In this document: positions 1 through 10,630 of the stretch, piece after piece
Layout of the letters: the number at the start of each line of letters is the position of its first letter
How positions within the stretch are numbered: position 1 is the stretch's first letter
Assembly (NCBI GenBank): GCA_049999765.1
Contig: JBNGIQ010009547.1
Location: 270,701-292,910, forward strand
Length of the DNA stretch: 22,210 bases
DNA from: Phaeoceros laevis
Taxonomy: Eukaryota > Anthocerotophyta > Anthocerotopsida > Notothyladales
Direction of reading: 5' to 3'
The notes under the pieces: generated by a model
Databases searched by the model: none
What the model was told of the DNA's origin: nothing
The model's input: the letters and a program-made list of their open reading frames with translations, nothing else
Position numbers and translations under genes: made by a program

Positions 1-165
1 GGTGTATATCAAACCCTCACACTAGGTGAATTGGAGTACTATCCTTATAACAATCCAATACTAAAGTGCTCAAAAGATGAGCACTTTCTCCGTTCCTCTA
101 TATTATCTAGGTTATATAGGTTGAATACAAGAAAGTGAGTAACACGAATAACATTTCAAAACAAG

Positions 166-300
166 TTCATAGAATGCAAGTCAAGTTAATAAGAACGAAG
201 CTAGGGAAGACACATAGAATGCAAATCAAATTAATAAGAACCAAGTTAGGTAAGACACATAGAATGCAAATCAAATTAATAAGAACCAAGTTAGGTAAGA
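166..300. repeat. 45-bp tandem repeat, three copies
   Basis: Three head-to-tail 45-bp units lie at 166-210, 211-255 and 256-300, each around a core like CATAGAATGCAA. Units 2 and 3 are identical base for base, and unit 1 differs from them at 7 positions. The identical pair points to a recent duplication of the third unit. The repeat is AT-rich and non-coding; it looks like a local minisatellite and no larger element is visible around it. Confidence 0.9.
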
Positions 301-348
301 CACAGGTATGATAAAATTTGAATTATCTTAATTATGATTACGTAATGT

Positions 349-396
349 TGTCAAGCTTTCATCTCTTGATTTTGTCAAGCTTTTATCTTTTGATTT
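349..396. repeat. 24-bp tandem duplication
   Basis: Two adjacent 24-bp units, 349-372 and 373-396, both start TGTCAAGCTTT and end TTGATTT. They differ at two C/T positions. This is a simple local duplication just downstream of the 45-bp array, with no coding potential. Confidence 0.85.
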
Positions 397-460
397 TTCC
401 TATGGATTGCTGCTTTTAACATTAGGGGCTCTCTTCCAACAAGAGAGCCAAGGATATGTT

Positions 461-560
461 NNNNNNNNNNNNNNNNNNNNNNNNNNNNNNNNNNNNNNNN
501 NNNNNNNNNNNNNNNNNNNNNNNNNNNNNNNNNNNNNNNNNNNNNNNNNNNNNNNNNNNN
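461..560. other. Assembly gap (100 N)
   Basis: Exactly 100 N, the conventional filler for a gap of unknown size. The flanks (ending ATATGTT, resuming AAAATTT) show no shared end sequence. Any reading frame crossing it is meaningless. Confidence 0.99.
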
Positions 561-748
561 AAAATTTCCATATCAAACAATGATGCATCGAATACATTTC
601 GGCATGCTCTTGGCTGGCAAATTTGCTTTTTCATTAGCTTTAAGTCTTTGACCTACTAGAAAGCTTGACTTCATGACATACAATTCTACTTGGTGGCATC
701 TCTTCCCATCTTTCTTGCTTGTGCAGCATCACTTTGCTCCGCCTTTTC

Positions 749-1060
749 CTATTTCTTGAGTCGCTCAGCAGTTAGCCTGTCAGCCTCTACCTGCTTGGCT
801 TTATCCGCCTCCTCACGTTTCTGTTTCGCCTTCTCCGCCTGCTCCTTCTGAGCAATTTGTCTGTCCTCGGCTGCTTTTTTTGCCGCCGCTTTCTCAGCCA
901 CAGCTTTTTGAAGAGCAGCCTCCTCCTTTTTCTTTCTGGCATCCTCTTTGTCCTGCTGCATTTTTGCCTTGGCTTCGGCTTCTTTCACTGCCTTCTCCTT
1001 CGCAGCTTCCCGCTTTGCCTCCTCCTTTTCCCGGGCGGCCGCTTGGGATTGCAAAGCCAT
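749..1060 (-). CDS. Lys/Ala/Glu-rich coiled-coil protein or terminal exon
   Basis: An open minus-strand frame of 103 codons runs from ATG at 1060 to a stop at 749. Almost the whole product is built of K, E, A, R and Q (for example AAREKEEAKREAAKEKAVKE), with no proline, the pattern of a long charged single alpha helix or coiled coil. It begins MALQSQ and ends ERLKK. The frame extends upstream only to a non-ATG codon at 1087, and AAAG at the upstream edge could be a splice acceptor, so this may be the last exon of a larger gene lost in the 1323-1422 gap. Family and function are not recognisable, because such helices score against many unrelated proteins. A chance open frame in purine-rich DNA is possible, but a sustained helical composition over 100 codons argues against it. 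Confidence 0.4.
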   Translation of the reverse strand: MALQSQAAAREKEEAKREAAKEKAVKEAEAKAKMQQDKEDARKKKEEAALQKAVAEKAAAKKAAEDRQIAQKEQAEKAKQKREEADKAKQVEADRLTAERLKK

Positions 1061-1322
1061 TTGTGCTCGCTTTACACAAACATACACCTTGCCAGGTCAT
1101 CTCAGCTTCGCAGTCGGATTATCCAAGAACAATTTCACGAAGGCTCGTGCAAAAAGAAGTTCCATTGGATGTGGCATGATGCGCATGGATCATACAGGTA
1201 GCTATAGGCCTCCATGCAGAAACGCTTGGGGCCACTTTTTGTTGCTTGCTTGCCACACAAGCAAGTTGCATCACGAGGCAAGAACTGCGAGGTCCATTTA
1301 TGGATGCATCGAGCAATTCTTG

Positions 1323-1422
1323 NNNNNNNNNNNNNNNNNNNNNNNNNNNNNNNNNNNNNNNNNNNNNNNNNNNNNNNNNNNNNNNNNNNNNNNNNNNNNN
1401 NNNNNNNNNNNNNNNNNNNNNN
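1323..1422. other. Assembly gap (100 N)
   Basis: Exactly 100 N. It may hide upstream exons of the coiled-coil frame at 749-1060. The flanks share no more than one base. Confidence 0.99.
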
Positions 1423-2074
1423 GATTTGGAGGTGAGCATCACACTAACGGGTTAGAAAATTCAAGAGTCTAACCTGTTCTGGCTCCCTCCCAAGGATTGC
1501 TTTTCTGCACGAGGTCCGGTAACAAGAAGAATATGGGCTGGTCAGATCCAATTGTATGATTTCAAGCAAGAAATGACTGATTTTGCATTCGCTAGTTGTG
1601 TCTGTCTGAATATGGTGACGCTTCAAAATGGATAAGGAAGGGCCCCAATCTGTATATTTATTTTCTTTTTTTGGTTTTTTTTTCAGACTTTCAGCTAGCT
1701 GTGCTTCACTCATACCCTGGTAAAAAATGCAATACTACTACAGTACTATTGAATCGCCCACTGCTTCCAGTACTACCTCTCGGTCCCTGTTGCTATAAAG
1801 TGATAGGCTTCCATGTTCCCGTGTTGACTCCTTGAGGAAACAGGACTTAGTATTACTTATCCTCAAAACCTGGAAATCAAAGCAATGAGAACGAATATAG
1901 TCTACTCAAAATGTCACTACCACTTCAATTGGAGTTTACTCAAAGAGTCACTTAAACTGATGTACATTAGACCATTGGTGATGGTAATCCAATCCATTTT
2001 CTACATTGTCGTGAACGTGAACCATGCGCAATGTAACTTTATGAGAAAATAAACAATGCTTCAAATGCCTTGGT
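1423..2074. other. Intergenic, no gene seen
   Basis: AT-rich DNA upstream of the F-box gene. It includes a T-rich run near 1656-1684 that gives spurious lysine-rich translation on the minus strand. I found no convincing TATA box close to the F-box start and no RNA gene. Confidence 0.5.
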
Positions 2075-3560
2075 ATGGATAATGTCCTAGATATGAGAAT
2101 CTCTTCTAATGATGGAAACCCCCATGAAAGATCTAACTATATTGGATGCAAACGACTTGAAGTGCTTGAAAAGAGTAGCAAATGGTATAATTTACCCAGA
2201 GATATATGGGAAGAAATATTGCCACAACTACCTCTTTGTGATCTTTTTAAAGCTCTTGCAGTATGCAAAACTTGGAACTCTGTCATATTTTCACAGTGTT
2301 GCTGTGAACATGTATCTTCGCATATAAATAAGTTCCATCATTTAAGTCGTAACGAACTGGATAACAAATTGGAGAGTCCAAACAACACACTTTCAAACTA
2401 TGGAAATACAAAAAATCTCATCCCTTCCATTCACTTGGGAAGTCAAAATATGTGGGGTTCCCATTTTCCTATTTTTATACAAAGGCATGGGCAACAATTT
2501 TGTGTTGGTTATCGAATTTCATTGGACATCTGGGAGAAATTGCCACAATTGTCATTCCTCCCTCCTTCGACCCGAGGGCGTGGTTGTTCACCATTTGGAG
2601 CTGGAGGCTTGATATGCTTTGCAAGGGAGGTTTCTCGAGGAACTCGATGGTACACAGATATAATTGTATGCAACCCTGTTAGCAAGTACTGGAAACTATT
2701 ACCAAGATTACATGCTAGACATATGTCTTTTCATTGCATAATCCTAACGAGAAATGGAGAAAAAATCTTCAAAATTGTTGGTGTAGGTCGCCGCAAATGG
2801 AGAGATACATATGTGTATAGCTCTGATAGTAATTCATGGTCAAGTTCACGAATTTGTTTTCCTGGAGGTCGCTATAGTGAAGAATCAGAAATTCAAAGTN
2901 NNNNNNNNNNNNNNNNNNNNNNNNNNNNNNNNNNNNNNNNNNNNNNNNNNNNNNNNNNNNNNNNNNNNNNNNNNNNNNNNNNNNNNNNNNNNNNNNNNNC
3001 AAAGTAGTGCAATTTGCAATGGAATGTTGTTCTGTGTAGTTGAAAATTTAAAGGCCTTAGCTTATGTAAATATAGAGAAAGGATCATGGAATGAACTTCT
3101 TGTGAACAGGTTTTTAAAAGGGTTCAGATCTTTGTGGAAAGTAGTAGAATGTAAAAATGAACTCTATCTCGTGGTGGTAGATAGACGGGGTCAAAATACC
3201 CATATACTAAAGCTTGACATCTTACTGATGGATTGGATATTGGTAACCCGCTTTCCCGAGGACATATTGGGTGTCTACCCTCCAGGAAGGTGTGATTATA
3301 TACATCCTTCAAAAAGTCATTGTGTGGCACATGAAAACAAAATATTTTTTGCACTCCAATATGATTATGGTAAGCGTTGGCATTGTGTGGTGTATGACAT
3401 TACACAAGGCTTATGGCAAAAGCTGCCGCGCTGTCCATTTTGGATCAAACAAGACACATGTCACGAACATCCTAATTTAAAGCATATAGAGGCGGTAGAT
3501 TTTCAAGTTGTATCTTCTGTTTTTACTCCGAACCTATGCACGAGTTTAGGTTATTCCTAG
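2075..3560 (+). CDS. F-box protein with kelch-like C-terminal repeats (interrupted by gap)
   Basis: Probable substrate-recognition subunit of an SCF ubiquitin ligase. The F-box lies at about residues 38-75: the segment starting NLPRDIWEEILPQLP, with LCDLFKALAVCKTWN, fits the L-P-x-D-hydrophobic start and the C/W-K-x-W end that contact SKP1. The rest shows the spaced W/G/YD pattern of plant F-box/kelch or F-box-associated beta-propeller proteins: LDIWEKLPQL, GAGGLICFA, CNPVSKYWKLLPRL, then after the gap CNGMLFCVV, GSWNELL, YDITQGLWQKLPRCPFW. The stop is at 3558-3560. Start chosen: ATG 2075, the first in frame; ATG 2093 is an alternative. No intron is needed. The 100-N gap at 2900-2999 breaks the frame by one base as drawn, but both gap edges carry CAAAGT; overlapping them gives a continuous frame of about 459 residues, normal for the family. 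The substrate cannot be inferred. Confidence 0.8.
2900..2999. other. Assembly gap (100 N) inside the F-box gene
   Basis: Exactly 100 N. The base pairs just before (2894-2899) and just after (3000-3005) are both CAAAGT, and merging them keeps the F-box reading frame open. This suggests the two contigs abut or overlap and that no sequence is missing. Confidence 0.97.
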
Positions 3561-4455
3561 GTCTAAAGATTTTTTAAGAAATCATCCGTGATTTGACACA
3601 TTCAAACAATGTTCTGCCATGTCAAAAAGGTAAGCAAATAAAGTAAAAACATGGAAAAAAAAAGGACTCTGGCTTTGCATCAGAAAGCAGCAGCTGAGTC
3701 AATAGCCTGTTCAACTCAAGCCATAAATCGAGTGTGCTCCCTATTACTAGTTGTTTCCTTTGATAAAACATTAGGTTCTCGTGGATTTTCTGCGAGATCA
3801 AGAAAACTGTGAAATCAAGGGCCATTTAATGCCAAACCAGCAGACTTTCCAGCCCTAGAGTCCAACTCTCCAGGTGAGAGATGGCAAATTTTTACCTCTC
3901 CGATTGTTCATGAATGCACATATTACCAATTCTTACCTTCGAATTCCCCATTACCATTTTACAGGGCACAAAGAGTCTAACCATCCAGCACTGGAATGTA
4001 TTCCAACTCAAGAGGAAGTCTGAGTATGAGGAGTACAAACTCAACTTTTATTCGCAACCAGTGCGTCTGCTCGCAAATTTCTAAAGTTCGCACATCTTCG
4101 TACCACGGTTTTCCGAGTCTTGGTGGTAATATCATGCCTTGCTGATGTGGACCTCTTGCCCCAAAGCTACGAGAGCCCGAAAGCAAGATCTTGCTTAGCT
4201 GTCGTGAGGAGAGGTTCCTCGATATTTGTCTCTGCCCTCGAATTCCCAAATTTTGGGTCAGTTCAATGTGAAAGCAAATTAGGCCACAGTTTTTTTTTGA
4301 GTTCATGATCCTTGATTATGTTCTGCTTGCTAAAGCATTTCTCTTCCTTGCTTAATAGCAACTGACAACCTTGGCAAATGTATACAAACCGATATTGATA
4401 CAGCGTAGCATATTCCTAAGCTACCTAAACCCCAAGACCTACAGTCGTTTCCCAT
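3561..4455. other. Intergenic, no gene seen
   Basis: Follows the F-box stop and presumably holds its 3' untranslated region at the left edge. Short frames on both strands have no recognisable protein pattern. I see no RNA gene or organised repeat. Confidence 0.5.
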
Positions 4456-4829
4456 GACATGCTATGTCAAATTCTTGGTCACGTTTGTGTAGTAATGTCA
4501 ATTGCCTGACCATTGGAGGGTGGCTTGCTTCAGGTCGTGGGTCATGATAATGTCATATCGAGCATGCCATACAGTCATCACAATTGGGGCATCTCTTCTA
4601 TGAACACTACAGAGCGTCTGAGTTTCGCATGTTGAGCTGCCAAACAAAAGGATCAGATGCAGCTCTAGTCGAAGAAGCCATTAATTACATGGATGATGTC
4701 AACATGAAAAGGCAGGACATATTGCATGATGTGATCAGCACGTATACAACTACCAAGCTTCGATGGGACCTTACCTTTACAGGTTCTGTGGATGAAACTC
4801 TGCAACTGTGGGAGGTGCATGGTGGTTAG
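4456..4829 (+). pseudogene. Possible decayed WD40-repeat fragment
   Basis: Translated pieces in more than one frame recall WD40 repeats. One frame from 4456 reads DMLCQILGHVCVVMSIA, then a stop, then VVGHDNVISSMPYS, matching the GH-x-x-x-V-x-S-x-A start of a repeat. A second frame ending at 4829 reads TFTGSVDETLQLWEV, matching the G-S-x-D-x-T-L-x-L-W end. Between them the text GGWLASGRGS sits in yet another frame. Stops and frame changes mean no intact product. Matches this short can arise by chance, so the family is tentative. Confidence 0.3.
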
Positions 4830-4881
4830 TATAGGCATATATGAGCGATGGGCAAGTTTGCCCTAAAACTGGCCAATTTTA

Positions 4882-5007
4882 ACAAAAGTTGCTTCTCTTG
4901 CAAGAGATAATCTACTACTTGGAAACTTGGAAGCAAAAAGCAAAAAGGTCAAGTTAGTCCAGTGTGACATGGATCTTCCTGCAATGTTGTACGAGACTCT
5001 GAAGTAA
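4882..5007 (+). pseudogene. Short protein-like relic, unidentified
   Basis: A 41-codon open stretch ending in TAA includes VASLARDNLL and KVKLVQCDMDLPAML. The pattern of a basic loop after a beta strand, followed by V-x-L-V-Q-x-D, is reminiscent of the second strand region of NAD(P)-binding Rossmann reductases, where the consensus is VQGD. There is no start codon and no glycine-rich dinucleotide loop upstream. It could be an exon remnant or chance. Confidence 0.15.
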
Positions 5008-6614
5008 GCTGGGTTTTGACAATGTGCCAGTTTGAGTGACACATTATCAAACTAGTTGACCTTTTATTAGTGGACGTAACATCCAATCATCTACTGAAAT
5101 GATGAGAAGGATATCAGAGCAGTGGTGACTTGTAAAGCCTACCGCTGGTTGCTTCATGTTCAGATGATGTGACACTTCTAGGACATGGTTTACTCTGATA
5201 TTGCCTCGCATTCTGCATAGCCACGACCGCGCTTCTTCATCGCGTATAGGTCGATAAGTTGATTGCTGGTTCTTGTAGGTACACTAGACTGCGAGTAGCA
5301 TCCAAAACAACAGTGGATGTTCACTACTGGGGCCGATTCAGTGCTCAAATTTCATTGCGTTAATGTTCCCCACCCAACACGGTGTTTCCAGCGGTAGTGT
5401 CGTAGTTAGAAAGCCCTAAGCAAGCAGCAGAAGTACATTTATGACTCCAGCTGGTGGGCTACCTTTCTACACTTTCGCACACTTGTGATGGTGTGGGTGC
5501 TTTGCTCCGACTTCATGTCGAAATTCTCTGAAAAAGTTTTGTAGGGTCCCTGGGGGTCGGGGGAGTGTAGTGATCCTGAAATAGTCTAAACAAGAGTGCC
5601 CACTGCCCATTTTATGATGGAAGGAACTTGAAGCAACTTTATTCAACGCTGGCAGCAGCCGGATACCCAGAATATACTTTACAGATCTTTCGTTGTTTCC
5701 CTTTCGAAACATGTTGTGAACAATCCGGCTCAGCGTCTGGCAGTAAGTAGTAAACACCGGCCGCATGCGATAATGGCATGCGAAAACCTACACGTATCTG
5801 GTCAAGACTCAAGTCGCGTGTCAAACTTACCGCGGTGCCGTGCACAACAGAATAGGCACGGCCAGAATGGCATTAGAGACAAGTCACCATTCTCTTTTCC
5901 AAGGTTACACACGAAGGTCAAGGTAAAAGGTAGTTCACTGTCTCCGCGTTTCCAAGGCTCGAACAGATGTGGCTTTGGACCGACCATACGGAATGCCCAA
6001 GATCCGGAGAGGATATAATCCTTGCTGACTCCTCCACCTGTTTCCTGTAGTAAGGGTTCCAATTGCATGGGCCACGTGAAACCACGATATAAAAACCCTC
6101 AAACTCAAGTTAGGTCACGACGAGTGGCCAGTCGTTGCGCTGGCCATGAACACACATCCGAGCGGCTAAGCAAGGCGGTCGCAGAATCTGCATTGGATTG
6201 CAGCCGCCGCGTTGACACCAGATAACTAACACCCCCAGCCAGCTACAACTCAACCCTAGGTAGGCCTCCCAGTCCAAATTTCAGCTCAATGATACACTTA
6301 TCAAGGCAACTTGATACCACGGGAGTCAAAACAACCTATCTAGTTCTAATGTACAAGGGATTGTTAAGAGATTGGTGTAAACAGCCTGACTATTGCATGC
6401 CTGGGACAGCTAGAAAATAAGTTCCCCGGGACAACAAGGTGCGCCATCACCCTAAACCCTACAGGCCATATATGTGAGAACCACAAATTCTGACGCCCAT
6501 CAGGCCAAACCCCTTGGTCAACAGACCACTTCTGAATTGTAGAAATCTTTTGAATTCAAAACTCAGGAACTATCCCTAGTTCACAATTCCTTAACTGGAA
6601 TGAAGCACATCAGC
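5008..6614. other. Intergenic, no gene seen
   Basis: Several frames of 60-100 codons on both strands have no recognisable domain and look random. A telo-box-like motif (CCCTAAACCCTA) lies near 6450. The right end probably includes the 3' untranslated region of the minus-strand HMGB gene. No tRNA, snRNA promoter element or transposon end was recognised. Confidence 0.45.
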
Positions 6615-7799
6615 TTAATCGTCCTGCTCGTCGTCCTCCTCCTGGCCAGCCGACAAACAGACAAATTAGCTCACTCCAAAAGATACCACTGACATGAAAA
6701 GGGAGAATGCCACTCAGCTGTCCAGGGGTAGAGTACTGACTGTAGAACTTACTTCGCCACTCTCTTCTTCATCATTGATCTCAGACTTCGACTTATCAGA
6801 CTCCTCAGGGGTACCTTCATCTCCAGCCTCCTCGTCCTGCAGATCACATGGTTAATAAGCAGCAAGAAGTTATTGCACATGACATGAACAACGAGACAGG
6901 GGAAATAAGAACCTGCTTCTGCTTGTATGCAGCTAACGATTTCTCATACTCGGTTTTCCTCTGAGCAGCCTTTGTATGGTAAGGCACCTTCTCCTGCCAG
7001 TGTAGGTATCCAAGCAAGTCGTTAGGCAAAGAAAGTATTTTGTGACAGAAGGCATAACTGCCGTTTGACGCGTTTATGAGAAAGCTACTGCGTCAGAGGA
7101 ACTTACAGAGTCCGACATCTCTTTCCATTTTTCTCCACCGGCCTTCACAACCTGAAGGGAAATAGGAAAGCAACATTAACCACGGCTGGCTACGAGACAG
7201 CAACTACAAGTAGATAATTAAAGACGACACAACTGAACAAGCAAACGCGAGACAGCTGGACCGATTAGCGCTACAGCAACAAATATCACCAAAGTGAGAA
7301 CAGGCTTACCAGCGTCACACCCTTCACCTCAGGGTGATCTTCCTTGAAGGACTTCCTAAACTCATCCCTGACACAACAGGAGTCACCAGCAAGTTAGGTT
7401 TTAACGTGCCAGGGACACAGGACTTCCGTGCGAGGGGTAAGAAGTGTAAGCTGAGAAAGCCGCTCACAAGAAGATGAAGAAAGCACTCTGAGGCCGTTTA
7501 GGCTGGTTAGGGTCCTTTTTCTTCGCGACCTTCTTTACACGCTTCTTTGTTTTCGCCGGCTCCTTTGTGATGGCTCCTTTCCTCTTGCGGAGCTCCCTAG
7601 ACGACACGGCAGGGAAGAGATGATCAAGCAGATCACAACCCTCCCAAACAGACTAAAGACGTACCACAAACAAAACTGCAGTAGGACTGTCAGACACTTA
7701 CTTGTCCTCGACCTTCTTCACCTCTTTCTTCGTATCTTTCTTAACAACAGCCCCTTTCTTTCCCTTCGCATCCTTCATCTTGCCTGCGGACAACGCCAT
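6615..7799 (-). CDS. HMGB-type high mobility group protein (seven exons)
   Basis: Non-sequence-specific, DNA-bending chromatin protein of the nucleus. Exons read on the minus strand: 7799-7702, 7596-7468, 7367-7310, 7151-7107, 6993-6913, 6836-6753, 6641-6615. All six introns (76-158 bp) are GT-AG and the phases join perfectly, giving 173 residues, a usual plant HMGB size. Residues 1-60 are lysine-rich (for example KKDTKKEVKKVEDK). The single HMG box is about 61-137: DPNQPKRPQSAFFIFLDEFR, then a helix with GGEKWKEMSDSEKVPY, then KTEYEKSLAAYKQKQ. Residues 138-173 form the acidic tail (DEEAGDE, EEDDEQDD). The order basic N-terminus, box, acidic tail is the plant HMGB arrangement. ATG 7799 is the first in frame. 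I assign the family with high confidence but not an orthologue number. Confidence 0.95.
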
Positions 7800-8800
7800 A
7801 TCCTTTAGCCAAGATCACACGGACACCCTTACATGAAGTAGAAGCAAGGACGAACTAGAAAGCTAGCAAATAAGACGGGAAGAAAATCGGAGTTCGGTAG
7901 CACAACGAAACGAGAAAAGGCCTCAGTTTTCGACGAGAAATTGGAAGCAGTATAGATATACGGTAGGTCTACACACTTCCAACCTGACTACACACAACGG
8001 CAATGTGATCCACGGCAGCTGCTCACCTGATGAGCGGGCAAGGCCCGGCGCGTCAGAAGAGACGACTGGAACAGGAGAAGAAGCAGCTTGTCCCCGCACC
8101 AGCAGCAAGATCAAGAAAAATAGCTGCACCGAGCCGTTCGTCCAATTTTGCACCTCCAAGCCCCTTGCACCCCGGGGGAGCTGCCCCGCCGACAGAGGTC
8201 AAAAAGCCGAACACTAACTCACCGTGCCCGAACAAAGCTGGAGCTTGGATGACGAAAACCAAGCTCTCACCAAGCTATCAAGCCGCAGCAGAAGACGACT
8301 GCAACCTCATGGCACCGCACCGCTGTCGCTAGGGCCTCCCTCAGCCGCTTAGTGTGAAGAGAAAAAAACAGTTTGGGAGAACCTGGGGCCGCCACAGAGT
8401 GACGAAAGCCTGGAACGAGACACCTCCACCGCCAAGAGCTCTCCACGCAGGGCCACACACAGAGGGAGCACACAGGGGCGTGACAGAAGGGAGACTGGAA
8501 TGAGAACACAGGGGCGCGAAGGGCGAGAGAAAGAGGAGAGGGACGGAAGGGAAGGAAGCACAGCAGGGCAGCACAGCAAAGGCGCGGCCAGGCAGAGAGA
8601 AGAGAGAGAGCGGCAACTCACCGGGGTCGTGCTCACCGGGCACCGGGCACCGGCTGCGGCCCCGTAGCCACCACCGGCCTCGCAGGCGTTCGCCGGTGGC
8701 CCCAAAGGCCCTCTGGCCGGTCACCCCATGGTGCCTGGTGTCCCCGCACTGCCGCTTTCGAACTTTCAAATTTTTAAAGTTGGCCCGCAAATTTCAAACC
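7800..8800 (-). promoter_or_regulatory. Upstream region of the HMGB gene, GC-rich with GA/CT tract
   Basis: About 1 kb upstream of the HMGB start codon, clearly richer in G+C than the flanking DNA. It contains a purine-rich tract at about 8516-8610 (repeated GAGAG, GGAAGG) that is CT-rich on the HMGB strand, similar to pyrimidine patches of plant core promoters and leaders. Next to it is a short tandem CACCGGG/CACCGGC run at 8634-8654. No clear TATA box was found, so the transcription start is unknown. A 5' leader and possibly a leader intron lie here. Confidence 0.4.
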
Positions 8801-9267
8801 CCCTGGCCGTGTCTGCACGTGTGACAGTGCCATAACGGCTAGTTACACAACCCATTTCGGACAGAAAAATGAACGCAGCCCCAGAACCTGGCAAGTAGAC
8901 TGACAAGCTCGGAGTCCTGGAGTCTAATCGTCTAATCAGGACGAGGGGTTCAATCCGAAAGTGTATTCCCATGTCCACAGAATCAGGCTGAGCTAGAAGG
9001 GACTAGGAAGGGAGGTTCATTTATCGTGCTGGGCGTGTGAAGAGCCAAAGACAACATCGGCCGAAATCAAAGGTTGCAGTATAAGTCTCGGAGTCTATAT
9101 ATCCAGTCCTCTACTTAGCTACTCATCTTGTTTATTTGTTGTACAGCATAGAAAATAATTCAATTCAGCATGGATATGTCCATGCTGCTTGGTTTGAATC
9201 TTGGTTCAGTCAGCTTGTGCCGTCTTTGTGCAAAGCTAGGAGGGCGGTACTACAAATGAAATAAGCT

Positions 9268-9432
9268 ATGACCCTCTTCAAATCGTTCTCTAATATTCCT
9301 GTGGTTACTAGTAATCCAGAATTCCCTATGCGATTAGTAATGGAAGCTTTTAAACAAGCGTTAGCTGCACCAGGCCTTATGATTGATCCTCATATTCTCC
9401 TTTCTATCTATGCATATCTATATCATATGTAA
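9268..9432 (+). other. Small open frame of 54 codons, unidentified
   Basis: ATG to TAA, with a product including SNPEFPMRLVMEAFKQALAA and LMIDPHILLSIYAYL. It looks more protein-like than its surroundings. The EAFKQAL text faintly recalls the region after the palm of Ty3/gypsy reverse transcriptases, but no catalytic motif is nearby. It could be a transposon relic or chance. Confidence 0.15.
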
Positions 9433-10361
9433 TACCAGATTGGTGATGTTGAAGGGGGATACATAAACAATCTACTCACTCACTAATATTATTTTAGAAG
9501 CAAGAAACATCTTATTATTTAGAGATGGAGTCATATGTTTAAAAGCACCTCTATTAATGGGGTGAGAGAACTAGTTGTTTTGCGAGGTACATCTCTTTCA
9601 GATTTTGATTTGTCAAGCAGCATATTCTCATCCAGTATCGACTTTCTTATCATCTAAATTCATATATCATGTACCAAGTAGAAAATAAAAGTATTCTTTT
9701 GAACTATTAGAGAATCCGTATGTATCCTGGAACAAAAACCTGAAGTACATGAGAAGACACAAGTACATAAAATTTATAAGTACCAATCTATTCTATATAA
9801 AAATAATATCATATTTATTCATACTATATAAACTATAAAAAAATCCAACATATCTAGTTATTGTGGAGAATGTGTGAACTAAATCTATACCTAAAAAACG
9901 TTATTACTTACTCGTGGCTCTTACATTTCCTTTCGTGCTTGTTAAATTTTTCCTTGACAATGAGACAGGCTTATGAAAAAGGAGAATCAATTTTCCTTTG
10001 CTACCACAAAAAATTTGATATGACTTTAATGCTAGGAGAAGCTTGCTAGTTATGGAGAAAAGGAGAATCTACTTTTGGAATAATACAAGCTATCTAGATT
10101 TGCTTTATATAAACAAGGTTTTAGAAGTAATAAAAGTATACTTATTGTTAAATTATATTATTTCATATTGTGCCATTGATTTTAATACCTCGAGCAGCCC
10201 GTTGAGCTAAGTAAGTAACTTAATTTATTATTGTTCACTCATTTTTTTTATTGAGGCTGTACATAAAACTCTATCCAACGAGAGTAATTACCATTCTATT
10301 TATTATCCATGGAGGTTCACATAAATCCATGAAATAATGAAATGCTCACTAATGTTTAACC

Positions 10362-10628
10362 TCATATTGTGAAGTGATACAAGGGAACTTGCATCTCCTT
10401 AGTTTCAACCCACATAATTATAGTGCATTCAGAATATGATCGACATCGAACTTGCAAAAGTTTTTGTCTACATCTTTTTAAAATTAGCTCCAACATCATA
10501 GGGTTTCTCACTCTTGGAAATCGTTGTATCTTCCATACATGCATTTCTGCAGGAAATAAATGTATGTCAACAACAAACTTATAAACACTTCTCTTTGAAA
10601 AACTTGTGGAATATTTGTTTGCAATCAT
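10362..10628 (-). other. Open frame of 88 codons, unidentified
   Basis: ATG at 10628, stop at 10362. The product begins MIANKYSTSFSKRSVYKFVV and is rich in basic and hydrophobic residues, without a signal peptide, membrane segment or known motif that I can recognise. It lies next to the first copy of an 80-bp direct repeat. It may be a relic of a coding element; confidence that it is expressed is low. Confidence 0.15.
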
Positions 10629-10630
10629 AG

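Noticed and set aside
1444-1713. Minus-strand frame starting MSEAQLAESLKKKPKK
   Set aside because: The lysine run comes from a T-rich simple stretch; the rest has no protein-like pattern and no clean join to the coiled-coil frame at 749-1060.
3977-4306. Minus-strand frame containing SSRQLSKILLSGSRSFGARG, resembling a mitochondrial targeting peptide
   Set aside because: Composition is suggestive, but no mature protein family follows and no supporting splice sites were identified.
5716-6225. Overlapping plus-strand frames of 67-100 codons
   Set aside because: Random-looking composition, no domain, no start context and overlapping opposite-strand frames of similar length.
8946-8955. GGTTCAATCC, resembling a tRNA B box
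   Set aside because: The neighbouring bases do not form a T stem and no acceptor stem or A box fits around it.
9268-9432. Ty3/gypsy reverse transcriptase relic
   Set aside because: Only a faint EAFKQAL similarity; no catalytic aspartates, RNase H, integrase or long terminal repeats were found nearby.
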